A stretch of DNA of 64,000 bases from assembly GCF_001431625.1 (NCBI RefSeq), contig NZ_LLXT01000068.1, forward strand, positions 46,383-110,382. The letters are read 5' to 3'. A program made the translations under genes and the position numbers. Below the pieces are notes generated by a model that had not been told where the DNA came from, did no database searches, and saw only the letters and a list, made by a program, of their open reading frames with translations. Positions 32,118 to 40,970 of this stretch are shown here, piece after piece. Every line of letters begins with the position of its first letter. Positions within the stretch are counted from its first letter, which is position 1. Source of the stretch: Stenotrophomonas geniculata ATCC 19374 = JCM 13324. GTDB lineage: Bacteria; Pseudomonadota; Gammaproteobacteria; Xanthomonadales; Xanthomonadaceae.

Positions 32118-33024
32118 ACCACCTACTCCCATATTTGGCCTCGTTGACGGAAACAATTTCTACGCCAGTTGCGAGCGGGTTTTCAACCCGTCGCTGCGCG
32201 GCCAGCCGGTGTGCATGTTGTCTAACAACGACGGATGCGCGATCGCCCGCAGCAAGGAGTGCAAGAACCTGGGCGTGAAGATTGGCCAGCCCATCCACGA
32301 AGTGCCGTCTCACATCCGCCGACAGCTTCGAATCTTCTCGGCGAACTTCGGCCTCTACGGGGACCTGTCAAGCCGAGGCGTGTCGGTGCTGCGGGAGTGG
32401 TTCCCGCGCGTGGAGGTCTACTCCATTGACGAATCGTTCGTGACCTTCGACGGCGTGCCGGCGGAGCAATGCGAGGCGATGGCCCGCCAGGCCCGTGCCC
32501 AAATCCTCCAGTTGGTGGGCATTCCGTGTTGGGTGGGCATCGGTCCCACGAAGACCTTGGCCAAGCTGGCCAACAAGCTGGCCAAGAAGACACCACACGG
32601 GGTGGTCACGGCTCTGCCCGGTTCGCCCGAGCTGGAAACCTATCCGGTCGAGGACGTGTGGGGCGTGGGGCGCAAGCTCACGGCCAAGCTGGGCGCTGAA
32701 GGCATCTTCACCGCGGCAGACCTGGCCCGTGCCGATCCCGACAAGGCCATGTGGAAGACCGGCTACCGCTACAAGAAAGCCGGGGTGGGGTTGCTCGACC
32801 TCACCCACGACGACGTCCACCAAGGCGATCTGTGCGCCGGCATAGATCCCCGATCGCAAGCGCTCATGAAGGTGATGGACCAAGCCAACGCTAAGTTCGG
32901 CCGAGGCACCATGGGCATGGCGTCCTCGGCCTGGCGACCAAAGGGACCGGCGCTGGCCAAGCCGGTGTGGGCGTTGAACCAGAAAAACTTGTCGCCGGCT
33001 TATACGACCGGTGAGATCAGCTGA
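32101..33024 (+). CDS. umuC: UmuC-like Y-family polymerase with internal deletion
   Basis: 307 aa, against about 420 for UmuC. The palm and fingers are intact: FGLVDGNNFYASCERVF (Asp16), VLSNNDGC-type segment, YSIDESF (Asp110, Glu111), GIGPTKTLAKLANKLAKK and VEDVWGVGRKL. At about residue 215 the sequence jumps from DLARADPDKA to MWKTGYRYKKAGVGLLDL, which in full-length UmuC lies in the late little-finger region. The end is normal (MGMASSAWR, NLSPAYTT). About 110 residues covering the helix-hairpin-helix/thumb and most of the little finger are missing in frame. No umuD precedes it, and its start overlaps a divergent gene. A normal translesion polymerase is unlikely; decay or a changed function is possible. 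Confidence 0.85.
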   Translation: MSKFAIPPTPIFGLVDGNNFYASCERVFNPSLRGQPVCMLSNNDGCAIARSKECKNLGVKIGQPIHEVPSHIRRQLRIFSANFGLYGDLSSRGVSVLREWFPRVEVYSIDESFVTFDGVPAEQCEAMARQARAQILQLVGIPCWVGIGPTKTLAKLANKLAKKTPHGVVTALPGSPELETYPVEDVWGVGRKLTAKLGAEGIFTAADLARADPDKAMWKTGYRYKKAGVGLLDLTHDDVHQGDLCAGIDPRSQALMKVMDQANAKFGRGTMGMASSAWRPKGPALAKPVWALNQKNLSPAYTTGEIS

Positions 33025-33084
33025 TCAAGGTGCGTTGAGCCGTGCCGATAAGGTAGATTTCCTAGGATTGAAACAGGGGGAAGG

Positions 33085-34497
33085 ATGGACGCACAGACGA
33101 TTTTCAGCATGCTCGCGGCAGCCGCCGCCGGCGCCGCCGTTGCATGGGTAATCAGCAGCAGGCGCCGCCCGCCCACCACCGCATCGGCAGTCGTCAATCC
33201 TGAGGCAGGCACGTCCGAATCAACCCGCCCCACTGGAGCGACTGGGCTGCCGTTGCCAGCGCCAATGGCATCCTCCTTGATCGTTCAGAACCTCGCCGGC
33301 GAGAACGCCCTTGCGGTGACGGAGGTTCCGACGGACTTGTTCGAAAAGGTGTCGGGAAAGGGCCGCAAACCGCCCAAGGCCGTGGGTCGGCTGAACGCGT
33401 TGCTCCAAGCAGCCCCCACTGCCGCATTGGCAGCCCAAGGCGTGCCCGAGAACGTGTTCGAAGTGGCGATCAACGGTCCCCTGCTGAACGCCAAAGACGC
33501 AGCGGGCAATGTCATCGAAGGAACCTATCGGGCGATGACAAACGGCGGAAGCGGTGGCATCAAGGAGCACGGGCTGCTGACCAAGCCCGAGAACCTGAGC
33601 AACGCCATGAACGCAGCCGCGGTCTGGCAGGTTGCCTCAGTTGTGGTTGCCCAAAAGCACCTGGCTGACATCAGCGAGAAGCTGGATGGGATCGTGACCA
33701 CGATCAATCGCGTGGAGGGGAAACTGGACGCTCAGCGTCGCGGCGCCTTAATGGGGGCAATGGACACGCTTAAAGAGGTTTCCGTGCCCATTCTTCAAGG
33801 CGAGCACACCACTCACAATCGGCAGACGCTCGAAGATCAGTATCAGAAGATGATGGATAAAAAGCACGAGATCCATCAGCTTCTCAGAGACCGCATCGAT
33901 GCCCTATCCGACCTTCAGGACACCCAAACGTTTGGTGCCTCGGGATTTCCAGACAAGATCCGAGAGGAAATTGGCAAGATCGAAACCTTGTTCCAGGAGA
34001 CTTTGCTCTGCTCACGAGTGCGATTCCAAGCGTGGTCCCTTCTTACCGTTTTGCAAGGAGAGCCACTGCTGAAAAAGCAGCGCTATCGGACCATCCAACA
34101 CGATTTCGATCAGATCTTTTCTCCGGATGGACTGCGCTCGGTGTTCGAACAGAACGTCACCGATCTGATCCTGCGCGTTGATTCCAAGATGGTTCTCAAG
34201 TCAACGCTTGCTAACCACCGAACTGAGCTGACAAAAGAGCTGCGCTCGACCCTGTCCGCACTTGATCAAGACATTCGGGCAGAGCGCTCTATCATTGCTC
34301 ATGGAGAAGCGCTCCTGAGCGACGCCACACAACCCACCCGAGTCCTCGTCAGAACCAAGGGCAGTCAGGTGATTGAATTCAAGCATCTTCCCGCCAACGT
34401 CACACCCGAGCTGCTGGAGCACGACATGCAGCCGACGGTGTTCCCGGCACATCTACTCCAGGCAGTCTCCGAACCAGCGTTGGCTCAAAGGCATTGA
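33085..34497 (+). CDS. Membrane-anchored coiled-coil protein of unknown function
   Basis: 470 aa with GGGGGAAGG as RBS. A single N-terminal membrane helix (MLAAAAAGAAVAWVISS) is followed by a Pro/Thr-rich linker and then a long helical, charged cytoplasmic part. Coiled-coil-like stretches include VAQKHLADISEKLDGIVTTI, DQYQKMMDKKHEIHQLLRDR and LRSTLSALDQDIRAERSII. No catalytic motif is recognised. The next gene, a 79-aa membrane protein, follows 55 bp later on the same strand and then a terminator, so the two probably form one unit. A structural or membrane-associated defence role is only a guess. Confidence 0.55.
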   Translation: MDAQTIFSMLAAAAAGAAVAWVISSRRRPPTTASAVVNPEAGTSESTRPTGATGLPLPAPMASSLIVQNLAGENALAVTEVPTDLFEKVSGKGRKPPKAVGRLNALLQAAPTAALAAQGVPENVFEVAINGPLLNAKDAAGNVIEGTYRAMTNGGSGGIKEHGLLTKPENLSNAMNAAAVWQVASVVVAQKHLADISEKLDGIVTTINRVEGKLDAQRRGALMGAMDTLKEVSVPILQGEHTTHNRQTLEDQYQKMMDKKHEIHQLLRDRIDALSDLQDTQTFGASGFPDKIREEIGKIETLFQETLLCSRVRFQAWSLLTVLQGEPLLKKQRYRTIQHDFDQIFSPDGLRSVFEQNVTDLILRVDSKMVLKSTLANHRTELTKELRSTLSALDQDIRAERSIIAHGEALLSDATQPTRVLVRTKGSQVIEFKHLPANVTPELLEHDMQPTVFPAHLLQAVSEPALAQRH

Positions 34498-34552
34498 TCA
34501 CCGCCCGCTAGGGTCAGGCTTCGCTTTTAGCTGCCGAGCACGGTAGGTTTCG

Positions 34553-34792
34553 GTGACGAAATCAACAAAAGCCACGGCGGAGGCGAAGGGCTTCTTCGTG
34601 ACCTGGACGATCGTGGTGGCTGCCCATCTGACTTCTTTTCTGGGCCTGGGCTTCGCTGACCTGCTGCCGCATCCTGAGCAAGTCCGGGCGATCTTCAGCT
34701 TGCTCGTCCTAGCGCTCGTGCCGGCGCACGTGGTGGTGCCCGGTCTGGTGGCAATTGTCTACAGCATGATGCGCCGGACCTCATCCAGGTAG
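34553..34792 (+). CDS. Small membrane protein, two helices
   Basis: 79 aa from a GTG start. Helices: FFVTWTIVVAAHLTSFLGLG and RAIFSLLVLALVPAHVVVPGLVAIVYSM. No family recognised. It lies between the coiled-coil membrane protein and a strong hairpin at 34817-34838. Confidence 0.5.
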   Translation: MTKSTKATAEAKGFFVTWTIVVAAHLTSFLGLGFADLLPHPEQVRAIFSLLVLALVPAHVVVPGLVAIVYSMMRRTSSR

Positions 34793-34816
34793 GCGCTTCC
34801 TGATGTTCCCATCAAG

Positions 34817-34838
34817 AGGCCCCGCTTCGGCGGGGCCT
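34817..34838 (+). terminator. Rho-independent-type terminator
   Basis: AGGCCCCGC-TTCG-GCGGGGCCT, a perfect GC stem with a stable TTCG loop followed by TTGCGTTG, 24 bp after the stop of the small membrane protein. Confidence 0.7.
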
Positions 34839-34904
34839 TTGCGTTGCGTCCGTCCATTAAATCTGGCACAAGGATTTTAGGACGTATATCAGCGAGGAAA
34901 GGGA

Positions 34905-35678
34905 ATGGCGGACACTGGAGCGGACGGGGAGCAGACGAAGAAGGAGGCAAGCAACCCGGGCGCGAAGTCGCCTTCGCACATCGCTTCTGCGCTAACAACG
35001 ATGGCGGGCGGCATCTTGGCCGTGGCCACCCTGATCGGGTTCTTCCTTCATTTGGCCGGTGATGTCGCGCATTCGACCTACTTGACGGAGATGGGTGTTC
35101 CTGCGGGCCTCTTCCCCCAGGCCACCGATGCAAAAATCATCCATGGCTACTACGTGGTCATCATCCAAGGCATTCGGCTGATCAGCGACATTCCTTGGGG
35201 CATCGTGTTTACCATGATCGGAATGTCCACGCTGTCCATTGTCATCGCCCGTGCGCCCGTCAAGGAGAACACAGCGATGCGAGGGTGGCTTGAGCGGCGA
35301 TCCTATTGGATCAGACAACCTATCGTTGCGCTCCTGGGATCAGCGGTGTTCCTCTCTGCCGCAGCGAGCGTCGGTTGCTTTGTCCTGCTATTGGCTATCG
35401 TGCCGGGCCTTGTAGGGGAGAAATTTGGCAAAAGCAAAGCCGACGAAACAAAGAAGCTGCTTCTTGCGGAAGCCTCGGCAAAGGGCTCAGAACTCTGGAA
35501 GGATTCAGAGCGCCTTGCCGAAGGCCGCGTTATTGAGGCGAGCGACAGCTGGATCGCAATCTACGACAGCGAGCTGAAGACGGTGCGAATTCTCAAAAAC
35601 GATGGCATTGAAATAAGAACTCACCTATCGACTGCAAAGGCGTCTGACCAGGCTAGTTCGCCCATGCAATCGCAATAA
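34905..35678 (+). CDS. Membrane protein upstream of TIR gene
   Basis: 257 aa. Hydrophobic segments: ALTTMAGGILAVATLIGFFLHLAG, IPWGIVFTMIGMSTLSIVIA and VALLGSAVFLSAAASVGCFVLLLAIVPGLV. The N-terminal 25 residues are hydrophilic and the C-terminus (about 185-257) is a soluble domain with WIAIYDSELKTVRILKNDGI strands. No family recognised. The TIR gene begins 24 bp after its stop on the same strand, so they are probably co-translated. It may anchor or sense for the TIR protein. Confidence 0.55.
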   Translation: MADTGADGEQTKKEASNPGAKSPSHIASALTTMAGGILAVATLIGFFLHLAGDVAHSTYLTEMGVPAGLFPQATDAKIIHGYYVVIIQGIRLISDIPWGIVFTMIGMSTLSIVIARAPVKENTAMRGWLERRSYWIRQPIVALLGSAVFLSAAASVGCFVLLLAIVPGLVGEKFGKSKADETKKLLLAEASAKGSELWKDSERLAEGRVIEASDSWIAIYDSELKTVRILKNDGIEIRTHLSTAKASDQASSPMQSQ

Positions 35679-35701
35679 CTTCACCTACTCAGGAGAACGT
35701 T

Positions 35702-36667
35702 GTGCCCACCGTGTTCTTTTCCTACTCCCACGCCGACGAGGACCTTCGGGACCAGCTTGAGAAGCAGTTGGCCATGCTCAAGCGGCAAGGTGTGATTGAG
35801 ACTTGGCATGATCGCCGCATTGGCGCGGGGCAAGAGCTCGGTCAGGTGATCGATGATCACATCAACAGCGATGACATCATTTTGCTATTGGTCAGTCCGG
35901 ACTTCATCGCCTCCGATTACTGCTACGACATCGAGATGAAACGGGCCATGGAACGCCACGAAGCAGGCGAAGCCATCGTCATCCCCGTCATTTTGCGTGC
36001 TTGCGACTGGCACCACGCGCCCTTCGGAAAGCTACTCGGCACACCCAAAGACGGCAAGCCTGTCACCCAATGGCCGGACCGAGATGAAGCGTTTCTCCAG
36101 GTGGCCAGATCGGTTCGGGACGCCGCCGGACGCATTTCAGGGAGCCAAGCTCCGGCCACCGTGAAAAATCCCTCGCCGAAGGCAACCGTCAGACAAAGTG
36201 ATGCCAGCCAATCAATAACCAGCCCACGCTCGAGCAACTTGCGGTTGTCCAAGACCTTCACCCAACGGGACAAGGACCATTTCAAGGCCGAGACGTTCGA
36301 ATACATTGCCCGTTACTTCGAGAACTCTCTTGCTGAACTGCAGGCAAGGAACCCAGGATTTGAAGGCGTGTTCCGGCGGGTGGATGCTAACCGCTTCTTT
36401 GCCACGATCTACAAGGATGGCAAGGACGTTGCACGAGCGACCGTCTATATGGGTGGCATGCTGGGCGGGATCAACTACCTTCAAGGCGAAACTGACAGCA
36501 GCAACTCGTCCAACGAGTCTCTGTCAGTCCAGGCTGACGACCAAATGCTCTTCCTGACCAGCATGGGCATGTCATCGTTCGGACGCGAGCGTGAGCAGAA
36601 GCTCACCCAGGAGGGAGCAGCGGAGTTGCTGTGGGGACTGGTTATCGCTCCACTTCAGCGGGGATAG
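35702..36667 (+). CDS. TIR-domain protein (putative NADase effector)
   Basis: 321 aa; GTG start behind AGGAGA. The N-terminal TIR domain (1-140) starts PTVFFSYSHADEDLRDQL and has RRIGAGQELGQVI and the BB-like loop. SPDFIASDYCYDIEMKRAME gives the conserved Glu78 that in TIR NADases cleaves NAD+. A Ser/Thr-rich linker (about 145-180) leads to a C-terminal domain (DHFKAETFEYIARYFENSLA, RFFATIYKDGKDVARATVYM) that I cannot assign and which may sense the trigger. It sits 24 bp downstream of a membrane protein gene. NAD+ depletion in abortive defence is the expected role for such proteins; it is inferred here. Confidence 0.82.
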   Translation: MPTVFFSYSHADEDLRDQLEKQLAMLKRQGVIETWHDRRIGAGQELGQVIDDHINSDDIILLLVSPDFIASDYCYDIEMKRAMERHEAGEAIVIPVILRACDWHHAPFGKLLGTPKDGKPVTQWPDRDEAFLQVARSVRDAAGRISGSQAPATVKNPSPKATVRQSDASQSITSPRSSNLRLSKTFTQRDKDHFKAETFEYIARYFENSLAELQARNPGFEGVFRRVDANRFFATIYKDGKDVARATVYMGGMLGGINYLQGETDSSNSSNESLSVQADDQMLFLTSMGMSSFGREREQKLTQEGAAELLWGLVIAPLQRG

Positions 36668-36731
36668 AGCGCCATCATTCCTCAAAGCTGTTTTAATCGC
36701 AGAGACCGCCATCCAATAGTTAGGAAGGGTT

Positions 36732-37133
36732 ATGAGAATCAAGTCGAATTCGTATGGAAAAGTACCCAGCAGTCCCGCCCCTGAAGTAGGAGACAAAGGC
36801 GAGCCGATTCCGGCGAAGAATCAACTTCCAGAACCAATTCCCGCTCTCTCCGACGAGGGGCTAGTGGCCGGCGATGTGCAACTGGCAAGTTCTGGTGATG
36901 TCGACAAGCCCAGCACAATCACAAGTCCCCCGCGTGCAAGTGGCAAGAGGCCCGTAAGAAGATATTACTTGGTCCCTCCGAAAGGGACGACTTGTCCGCC
37001 AGAGCATGTCAGCCTGCAGCTTGCTTCGAAGTGGGCGGCCTATGAAATCCCAGGCGGACGACACATAGGCAGTTACGATTCGGAAGAACAGGCGATCCTC
37101 TGGCTAGAAGAACACGGGTATCGGGAGGGCTAA
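36732..37133 (+). CDS. Hypothetical protein, 133 aa
   Basis: The first 75 residues are Pro/Ser-rich and probably disordered. The C-terminal part is a small domain: KRPVRRYYLVPPKGTTCPPE, LASKWAAYEIPGGRHIGSYD, EEQAILWLEEHGYREG, with an SPOR- or KTSC-like strand-helix pattern I cannot assign. It lies 64 bp after the TIR gene on the same strand. Its stop overlaps by 4 bp the stop of the opposing gene. Confidence 0.5.
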   Translation: MRIKSNSYGKVPSSPAPEVGDKGEPIPAKNQLPEPIPALSDEGLVAGDVQLASSGDVDKPSTITSPPRASGKRPVRRYYLVPPKGTTCPPEHVSLQLASKWAAYEIPGGRHIGSYDSEEQAILWLEEHGYREG

Positions 37134-37393
37134 CTCCCCTGTTTTTCATCGGCGGACCAGAGCCGTGGGAGATCTCGGATCGCGTTACCCAAGCCGTCCA
37201 CAGGCTTGTAGACGCTGCCAATGTCGATGTCTTGAACCTTCGGCGCGTTAGCAACTGAACGGTTCTCCCAGTTTGCATGCCAATGATCGATGCAAACGTC
37301 GGTCGCTAGGTCCGCCTCTTTTTTTGCCTGCGCGACGGGCAGTCGGTGTAGCGCGGCAAGGAAAGCGGCATTCCAGAAATCCTCAATTTTCAT
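37130..37393 (-). CDS. Hypothetical protein, 87 aa
   Basis: Starts MKIEDFWNAAFLAALHRLPVAQAKKEADLATDVCIDHWHA with GAGA upstream. The N-terminus is an amphipathic helix bearing a D-x4-H-W-H segment. No family recognised. It is convergent with the 36732-37133 gene. Confidence 0.5.
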   Translation of the reverse strand: MKIEDFWNAAFLAALHRLPVAQAKKEADLATDVCIDHWHANWENRSVANAPKVQDIDIGSVYKPVDGLGNAIRDLPRLWSADEKQGS

Positions 37394-37682
37394 GTTTGGT
37401 CTCTCGGCTAAAGAGCTGATCTAGCAAACATGGGCGCATTGTCAATCCTGAAGCTCCACAATTGTCACGTGTGCGAGCGCTATCCCTACCGGCCACGCGC
37501 GACAGGCTAGCTGCGAAGGAGGCCTAACCGCGACGGTGGCTAGATACAAACAGGACACCCCTTTGGGTCGCGCTCCTCGGGATGATCATGGGCTCAGACG
37601 CGGGCGGATCCGCCATCTTCGCTCCATTTCGATTCAAAGACCGCGAGAACCGAACATAAGCGGAAACGAAGGTGATCATGTA

Positions 37683-38126
37683 TCAGTACCCCCTGTCAGA
37701 CTGCCCCTTGGAATTAAGGAAGTCGACAAACGCCTCGTCCCCCAAGTCTTTGGCCTCTTCTTTCGGCTCCCCCTCTTCCACGCTCGCCCCTGCACCAATC
37801 AGTGCCTCGGCGACCTGGCACTTAACCTCGAAATCGAGCTCCAAGTCACGGGCCAGCCAGACCAAGGGCGGCTGATCCTCATCGTCGTCTGTGTAGGTGT
37901 ACGCATCGGGGTCCAGGCCGGTAGCTAAGAGCGCCGTCACCAGTTCGACATCCCCCATCGCGCAGGCGTTGTGCAGTTGGGGATACATCAGTGACCGCCC
38001 ACGCTCCTGCAGGCCTTCTGGGAGCGCCTTCACCGCGTCCAGCATCTCATCGAAGCGCTCACGGAAGGCCTCACTGCCCCCGTAGAGGTCGTCGAAGCCC
38101 ATGGCCGCTGCAATGCTTTTGTTCAT
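37683..38126 (-). CDS. Ankyrin-repeat protein
   Basis: 147 aa from ATG 38126 behind AGGGGGAAAA. An N-terminal helical region (MNKSIAAAMGFDDLYGGSEA) is followed by ankyrin repeats: LMYPQLHNACAMGDVELVTA, LLATGLDPDAYTYTDDDEDQ, PPLVWLARDLELDFEVKCQV, AEALIGAGASVEE. A binding or immunity role is usual for such small ankyrin proteins in accessory regions; the partner is not evident. About 290 bp upstream of 37683 (37394-37682) hold no supported gene. Confidence 0.7.
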   Translation of the reverse strand: MNKSIAAAMGFDDLYGGSEAFRERFDEMLDAVKALPEGLQERGRSLMYPQLHNACAMGDVELVTALLATGLDPDAYTYTDDDEDQPPLVWLARDLELDFEVKCQVAEALIGAGASVEEGEPKEEAKDLGDEAFVDFLNSKGQSDRGY

Positions 38127-38259
38127 ATCTTTTCCCCCTGAGTTTGTAGGACCATCACCTATCCAAGCAGGTGCTACACGCTGCGACATCCGCTAGAACC
38201 AACTGCGCGTTGTCTGTAAAACATGCCCGTAGTCGCCCCCCCCGGGCCCGTCTGCCGCG

Positions 38260-39033
38260 TCACGACTTTTCTTTGTCCCGGGCGAAAGGCCGCACCGACC
38301 GACCCGCTGCGTCCCCTAGCGCCCAACGCGCCTCCAGATCGCTGGCTCGCTGAGCGGCTTGCGCTTCGCAGAGTTCATGCATTGCCACCTGCAATACCCT
38401 TTCGTAAGCGGCGTGGTAGGGCTCACGCGTCTCCCCGTCGACCCAAGGCGCCTGCAGGGCCATCTCGACTGTGGCATCCCACACGTCGCCACGTTCTAGC
38501 GCACCGCTGAGCACTTGGTCGTCCACCACCAAGACATGCCCCGCCACCTGGCCATCCACCAATGCCCACTCATGGGGAACCACGGCAATGTCATCGAGCG
38601 TGGCCAGCGATGCGATGCGGCCCAACTTCTTCTGCAGCCGGCTTGCGTCGTCCCGCGCCTGCCGCAGGGCCAACTCGATTTCGAGCTCGCGGACCCGTTG
38701 CTGGGCTGCGTCCAGTTCGTCGATCAGGCGACGCTCTTTGACACTGCGCCCTACGCGCGAGGCCTGCCAAGCAACGAGTTCGGTGTAAGGGTAACGGACG
38801 TGCTCGTTGGCCCCTCCCGCAGCGCGGCCGGCACCTTTGACGAAAGGCGGCCCTGCCGGAGGCGTTCGACGGCGCCACTCCCCCAGCGTGTCGAAGTGGA
38901 CCCCCAGGTAACGCGCCGCTGCCTTGGTGCTGATCGTCGGAGGCGGCAAGCCTGCGGCGGCCTTGTTCAGTTCAGCATCCAGTGCCGCAGAGCGCTGCTC
39001 GAGGTAGTCCTCTTCTTTACGCTGGCATTCCAT
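38260..39033 (-). CDS. HTH (excisionase/MerR-like) protein next to the integrase
   Basis: 257 aa from ATG 39033 behind AAGGAG. Residues 25-70 contain TISTKAAARYLGVHFDTLGEWRR, a winged-helix excisionase/MerR-type pattern, followed by TPPAGPPFVKGAG and VRYPYTELVAWQASR. A coiled coil follows (ERRLIDELDAAQQRVRELEIE), then a C-terminal domain with WVDGETREPYHAAYERV. It starts 11 bp after the integrase stop on the same strand, so it is likely co-transcribed with it and may direct excision. A decayed related fragment lies at 23235-23345. Confidence 0.65.
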   Translation of the reverse strand: MECQRKEEDYLEQRSAALDAELNKAAAGLPPPTISTKAAARYLGVHFDTLGEWRRRTPPAGPPFVKGAGRAAGGANEHVRYPYTELVAWQASRVGRSVKERRLIDELDAAQQRVRELEIELALRQARDDASRLQKKLGRIASLATLDDIAVVPHEWALVDGQVAGHVLVVDDQVLSGALERGDVWDATVEMALQAPWVDGETREPYHAAYERVLQVAMHELCEAQAAQRASDLEARWALGDAAGRSVRPFARDKEKS

Positions 39034-39044
39034 TGAGTCGCTCC

Positions 39045-40970
39045 TTACTGGGCGTCGCGCCGGTTTCTTGCTGAGAAAATCGAGACTGGGGCATCGCCGG
39101 ACTCGTCCAGGCGGGGCTTGTCCGTGCCTTTCAAGCGGTTCCAAACACGGGGACTCGTGGCCACCATGTGCTCTTCAACCCGGCCCATGGCCTCGCGGAG
39201 CTTGGACCACTCCTGCTCGGTGTAGCGTTCCGATACAGCGGCCATTCGATCCTCGCCTCGCCCCAACGTTCTGTGGTGGAGCAGTTGGGACACGATTCGG
39301 CTTTCGCCGAACAGGAGGGCGGCGTAACGGCCGAGCGTCCGGCGCAGGTCGTGGAGGGTCAGACCAATGTCGACCTCTGCCCGCAGATCGAGCAACCCCG
39401 CGTCCCGGCGCACGTTTGCCACGATGCTCTTGCTGTCCGAGTAGTGCCCCGTGGTGCTTCGGTCCGATCGGGCGGGGAAAACGAACATGGTTTTGGCCAG
39501 CGCGCGGCGTGCCCTCTCCGCCTCTCTCTCCAGCTGGTCCAGAAGATCCCGGCGAGCACGCCTGGCTCGGGCGGCGGCCAACACTTCTTCCGCGTCCGCC
39601 AAGTCTTGCTTGAGCCTGGTTTCGTCCGCGCGCTCGTCGAAACGCCGCTGCAAAATCTTTTCAGCAAAGTAGGCCACCGGTAGGTAGCGCTCCTCGCCAT
39701 TCTTGGTGTCAAACAGGTAGACCTGAGACCCTGCCCGCCTCGTGTAAGGGTTGACCTCATCCGGCCCGGCCAACCAGACCCAGGACACTTCCGACTGGCG
39801 CAGCTCGCCCGGGGAGCACCGGTCAAACCAGCGCAGGGGAGCGGCCTCGCCGCGGCGGGTGCCCCAGAGCAGGGTCAGCAGCAAGTAGTCCGCGCCGGTG
39901 GCGTTCAAGCCGCCTTGCTCGTCCCGCCTGGCCAAGATCACCTTGAGGACCGTGGGAAGCGTCTCGTCCCCCAACGGGTTGCGCACCTCGGCACGCTCGT
40001 AGTGGCGGCGCAGCGTTTGCGAGTCCCGCAACATGTCGTCGTCGTGGATGACTTGGAACGGGTTGTAACGCAGCACCGGCTCCCGCTGCTGCTGAGCCGC
40101 CGCTTTTCGTTCCCGCTTCAGCACCAGGTCGACCGCCCTCTTCGCGTCCGTGAACGCGTGTTCGGTCGACGCCAGACCAGCCGCTTTGACTCGTTGGATG
40201 TACTTCCCGGTCACGCCCAACGCTTCGAGCTGTTGCGTGGAAAGCTCGGCCCAATCCGGCTGACCAGCCAGCGCTTGGCGCATGGGGGTGGGGATCCGGT
40301 TGGAGCGCACCATAGACGACCGCCGCAGGCCGTCGAACGCACGGTGGATGTCCTTGTCCAAAAGCTGAAGAATGGGCTTGTCCGCCAGCCCAACTTCCGG
40401 CCGGGCAAACCGCGCCAAGCTGTCCTGGATGGCCCGGATGCTGGCGGGCTTGGCTTTCTTGTTGCGGACGCGCTTCTGCAGGTCCTCAACGTAGGCCGCA
40501 AAGCAGTCCGCCAGCGTGAGCCCCTTTAGCTCCACCAGCTGCTCGGCTCGGGCCTCTTCCTTCGAAGGATGCTCGCCCGTTTCTCGGACCACGGCCAACT
40601 TCCGCCGAGCGAGCTCGTAGGCTTGCTCGGGGTCAATGTCGGTGACGCTGCCCAAGGAGAACCGACGAACCCCGGCCGGGCCTCGGACCACGACTTCGTA
40701 AGTGGTGCGGGTCGTGCCCACGTAGAAGCCAAAGCCCGTTGGCGCGCCCTGATTGCCGTCCAGGACGCGGTAAGGCTTTCCGGCGTCTCCGGGCAGTCGA
40801 GGGGCGATGACCACCCTTCCCTGCTTGCCTTCGACCGGGCCTTTGGCCACGCTCAGTTCGCAGATTTGGCGGTAGGTCAGCTTAAACTTGGTGCCTCGGC
40901 GACGCGGGGCCTCTGCCTGCGTCGCAACAACCGTATCCATGGTCGATCCGCCGTCTGTCCGTCGCAACAT
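39045..40970 (-). CDS. Large tyrosine recombinase at the island end
   Basis: 641 aa from ATG 40970 (GAGG 9 bases upstream); ATG 40940 is an alternative. The N-terminal domain begins at RRRGTKFKLTYRQICEL. A SAM-like core-binding region lies at about 150-250. The catalytic domain shows Arg in LLTLLWGTRRGEAAPLRWF, LTLHDLRRTLGRYAALLF (H-x-x-R), SQLLHHRTLG (second His) and the nucleophile Tyr in SERYTEQEW. Between the catalytic Arg and HxxR lies a charged coiled-coil insertion (RLKQDLADAEEVLAAARARR and onward), unusual for the family. It is directly upstream of mutS and marks the chromosomal junction of the island. Confidence 0.9.
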   Translation of the reverse strand: MLRRTDGGSTMDTVVATQAEAPRRRGTKFKLTYRQICELSVAKGPVEGKQGRVVIAPRLPGDAGKPYRVLDGNQGAPTGFGFYVGTTRTTYEVVVRGPAGVRRFSLGSVTDIDPEQAYELARRKLAVVRETGEHPSKEEARAEQLVELKGLTLADCFAAYVEDLQKRVRNKKAKPASIRAIQDSLARFARPEVGLADKPILQLLDKDIHRAFDGLRRSSMVRSNRIPTPMRQALAGQPDWAELSTQQLEALGVTGKYIQRVKAAGLASTEHAFTDAKRAVDLVLKRERKAAAQQQREPVLRYNPFQVIHDDDMLRDSQTLRRHYERAEVRNPLGDETLPTVLKVILARRDEQGGLNATGADYLLLTLLWGTRRGEAAPLRWFDRCSPGELRQSEVSWVWLAGPDEVNPYTRRAGSQVYLFDTKNGEERYLPVAYFAEKILQRRFDERADETRLKQDLADAEEVLAAARARRARRDLLDQLEREAERARRALAKTMFVFPARSDRSTTGHYSDSKSIVANVRRDAGLLDLRAEVDIGLTLHDLRRTLGRYAALLFGESRIVSQLLHHRTLGRGEDRMAAVSERYTEQEWSKLREAMGRVEEHMVATSPRVWNRLKGTDKPRLDESGDAPVSIFSARNRRDAQ

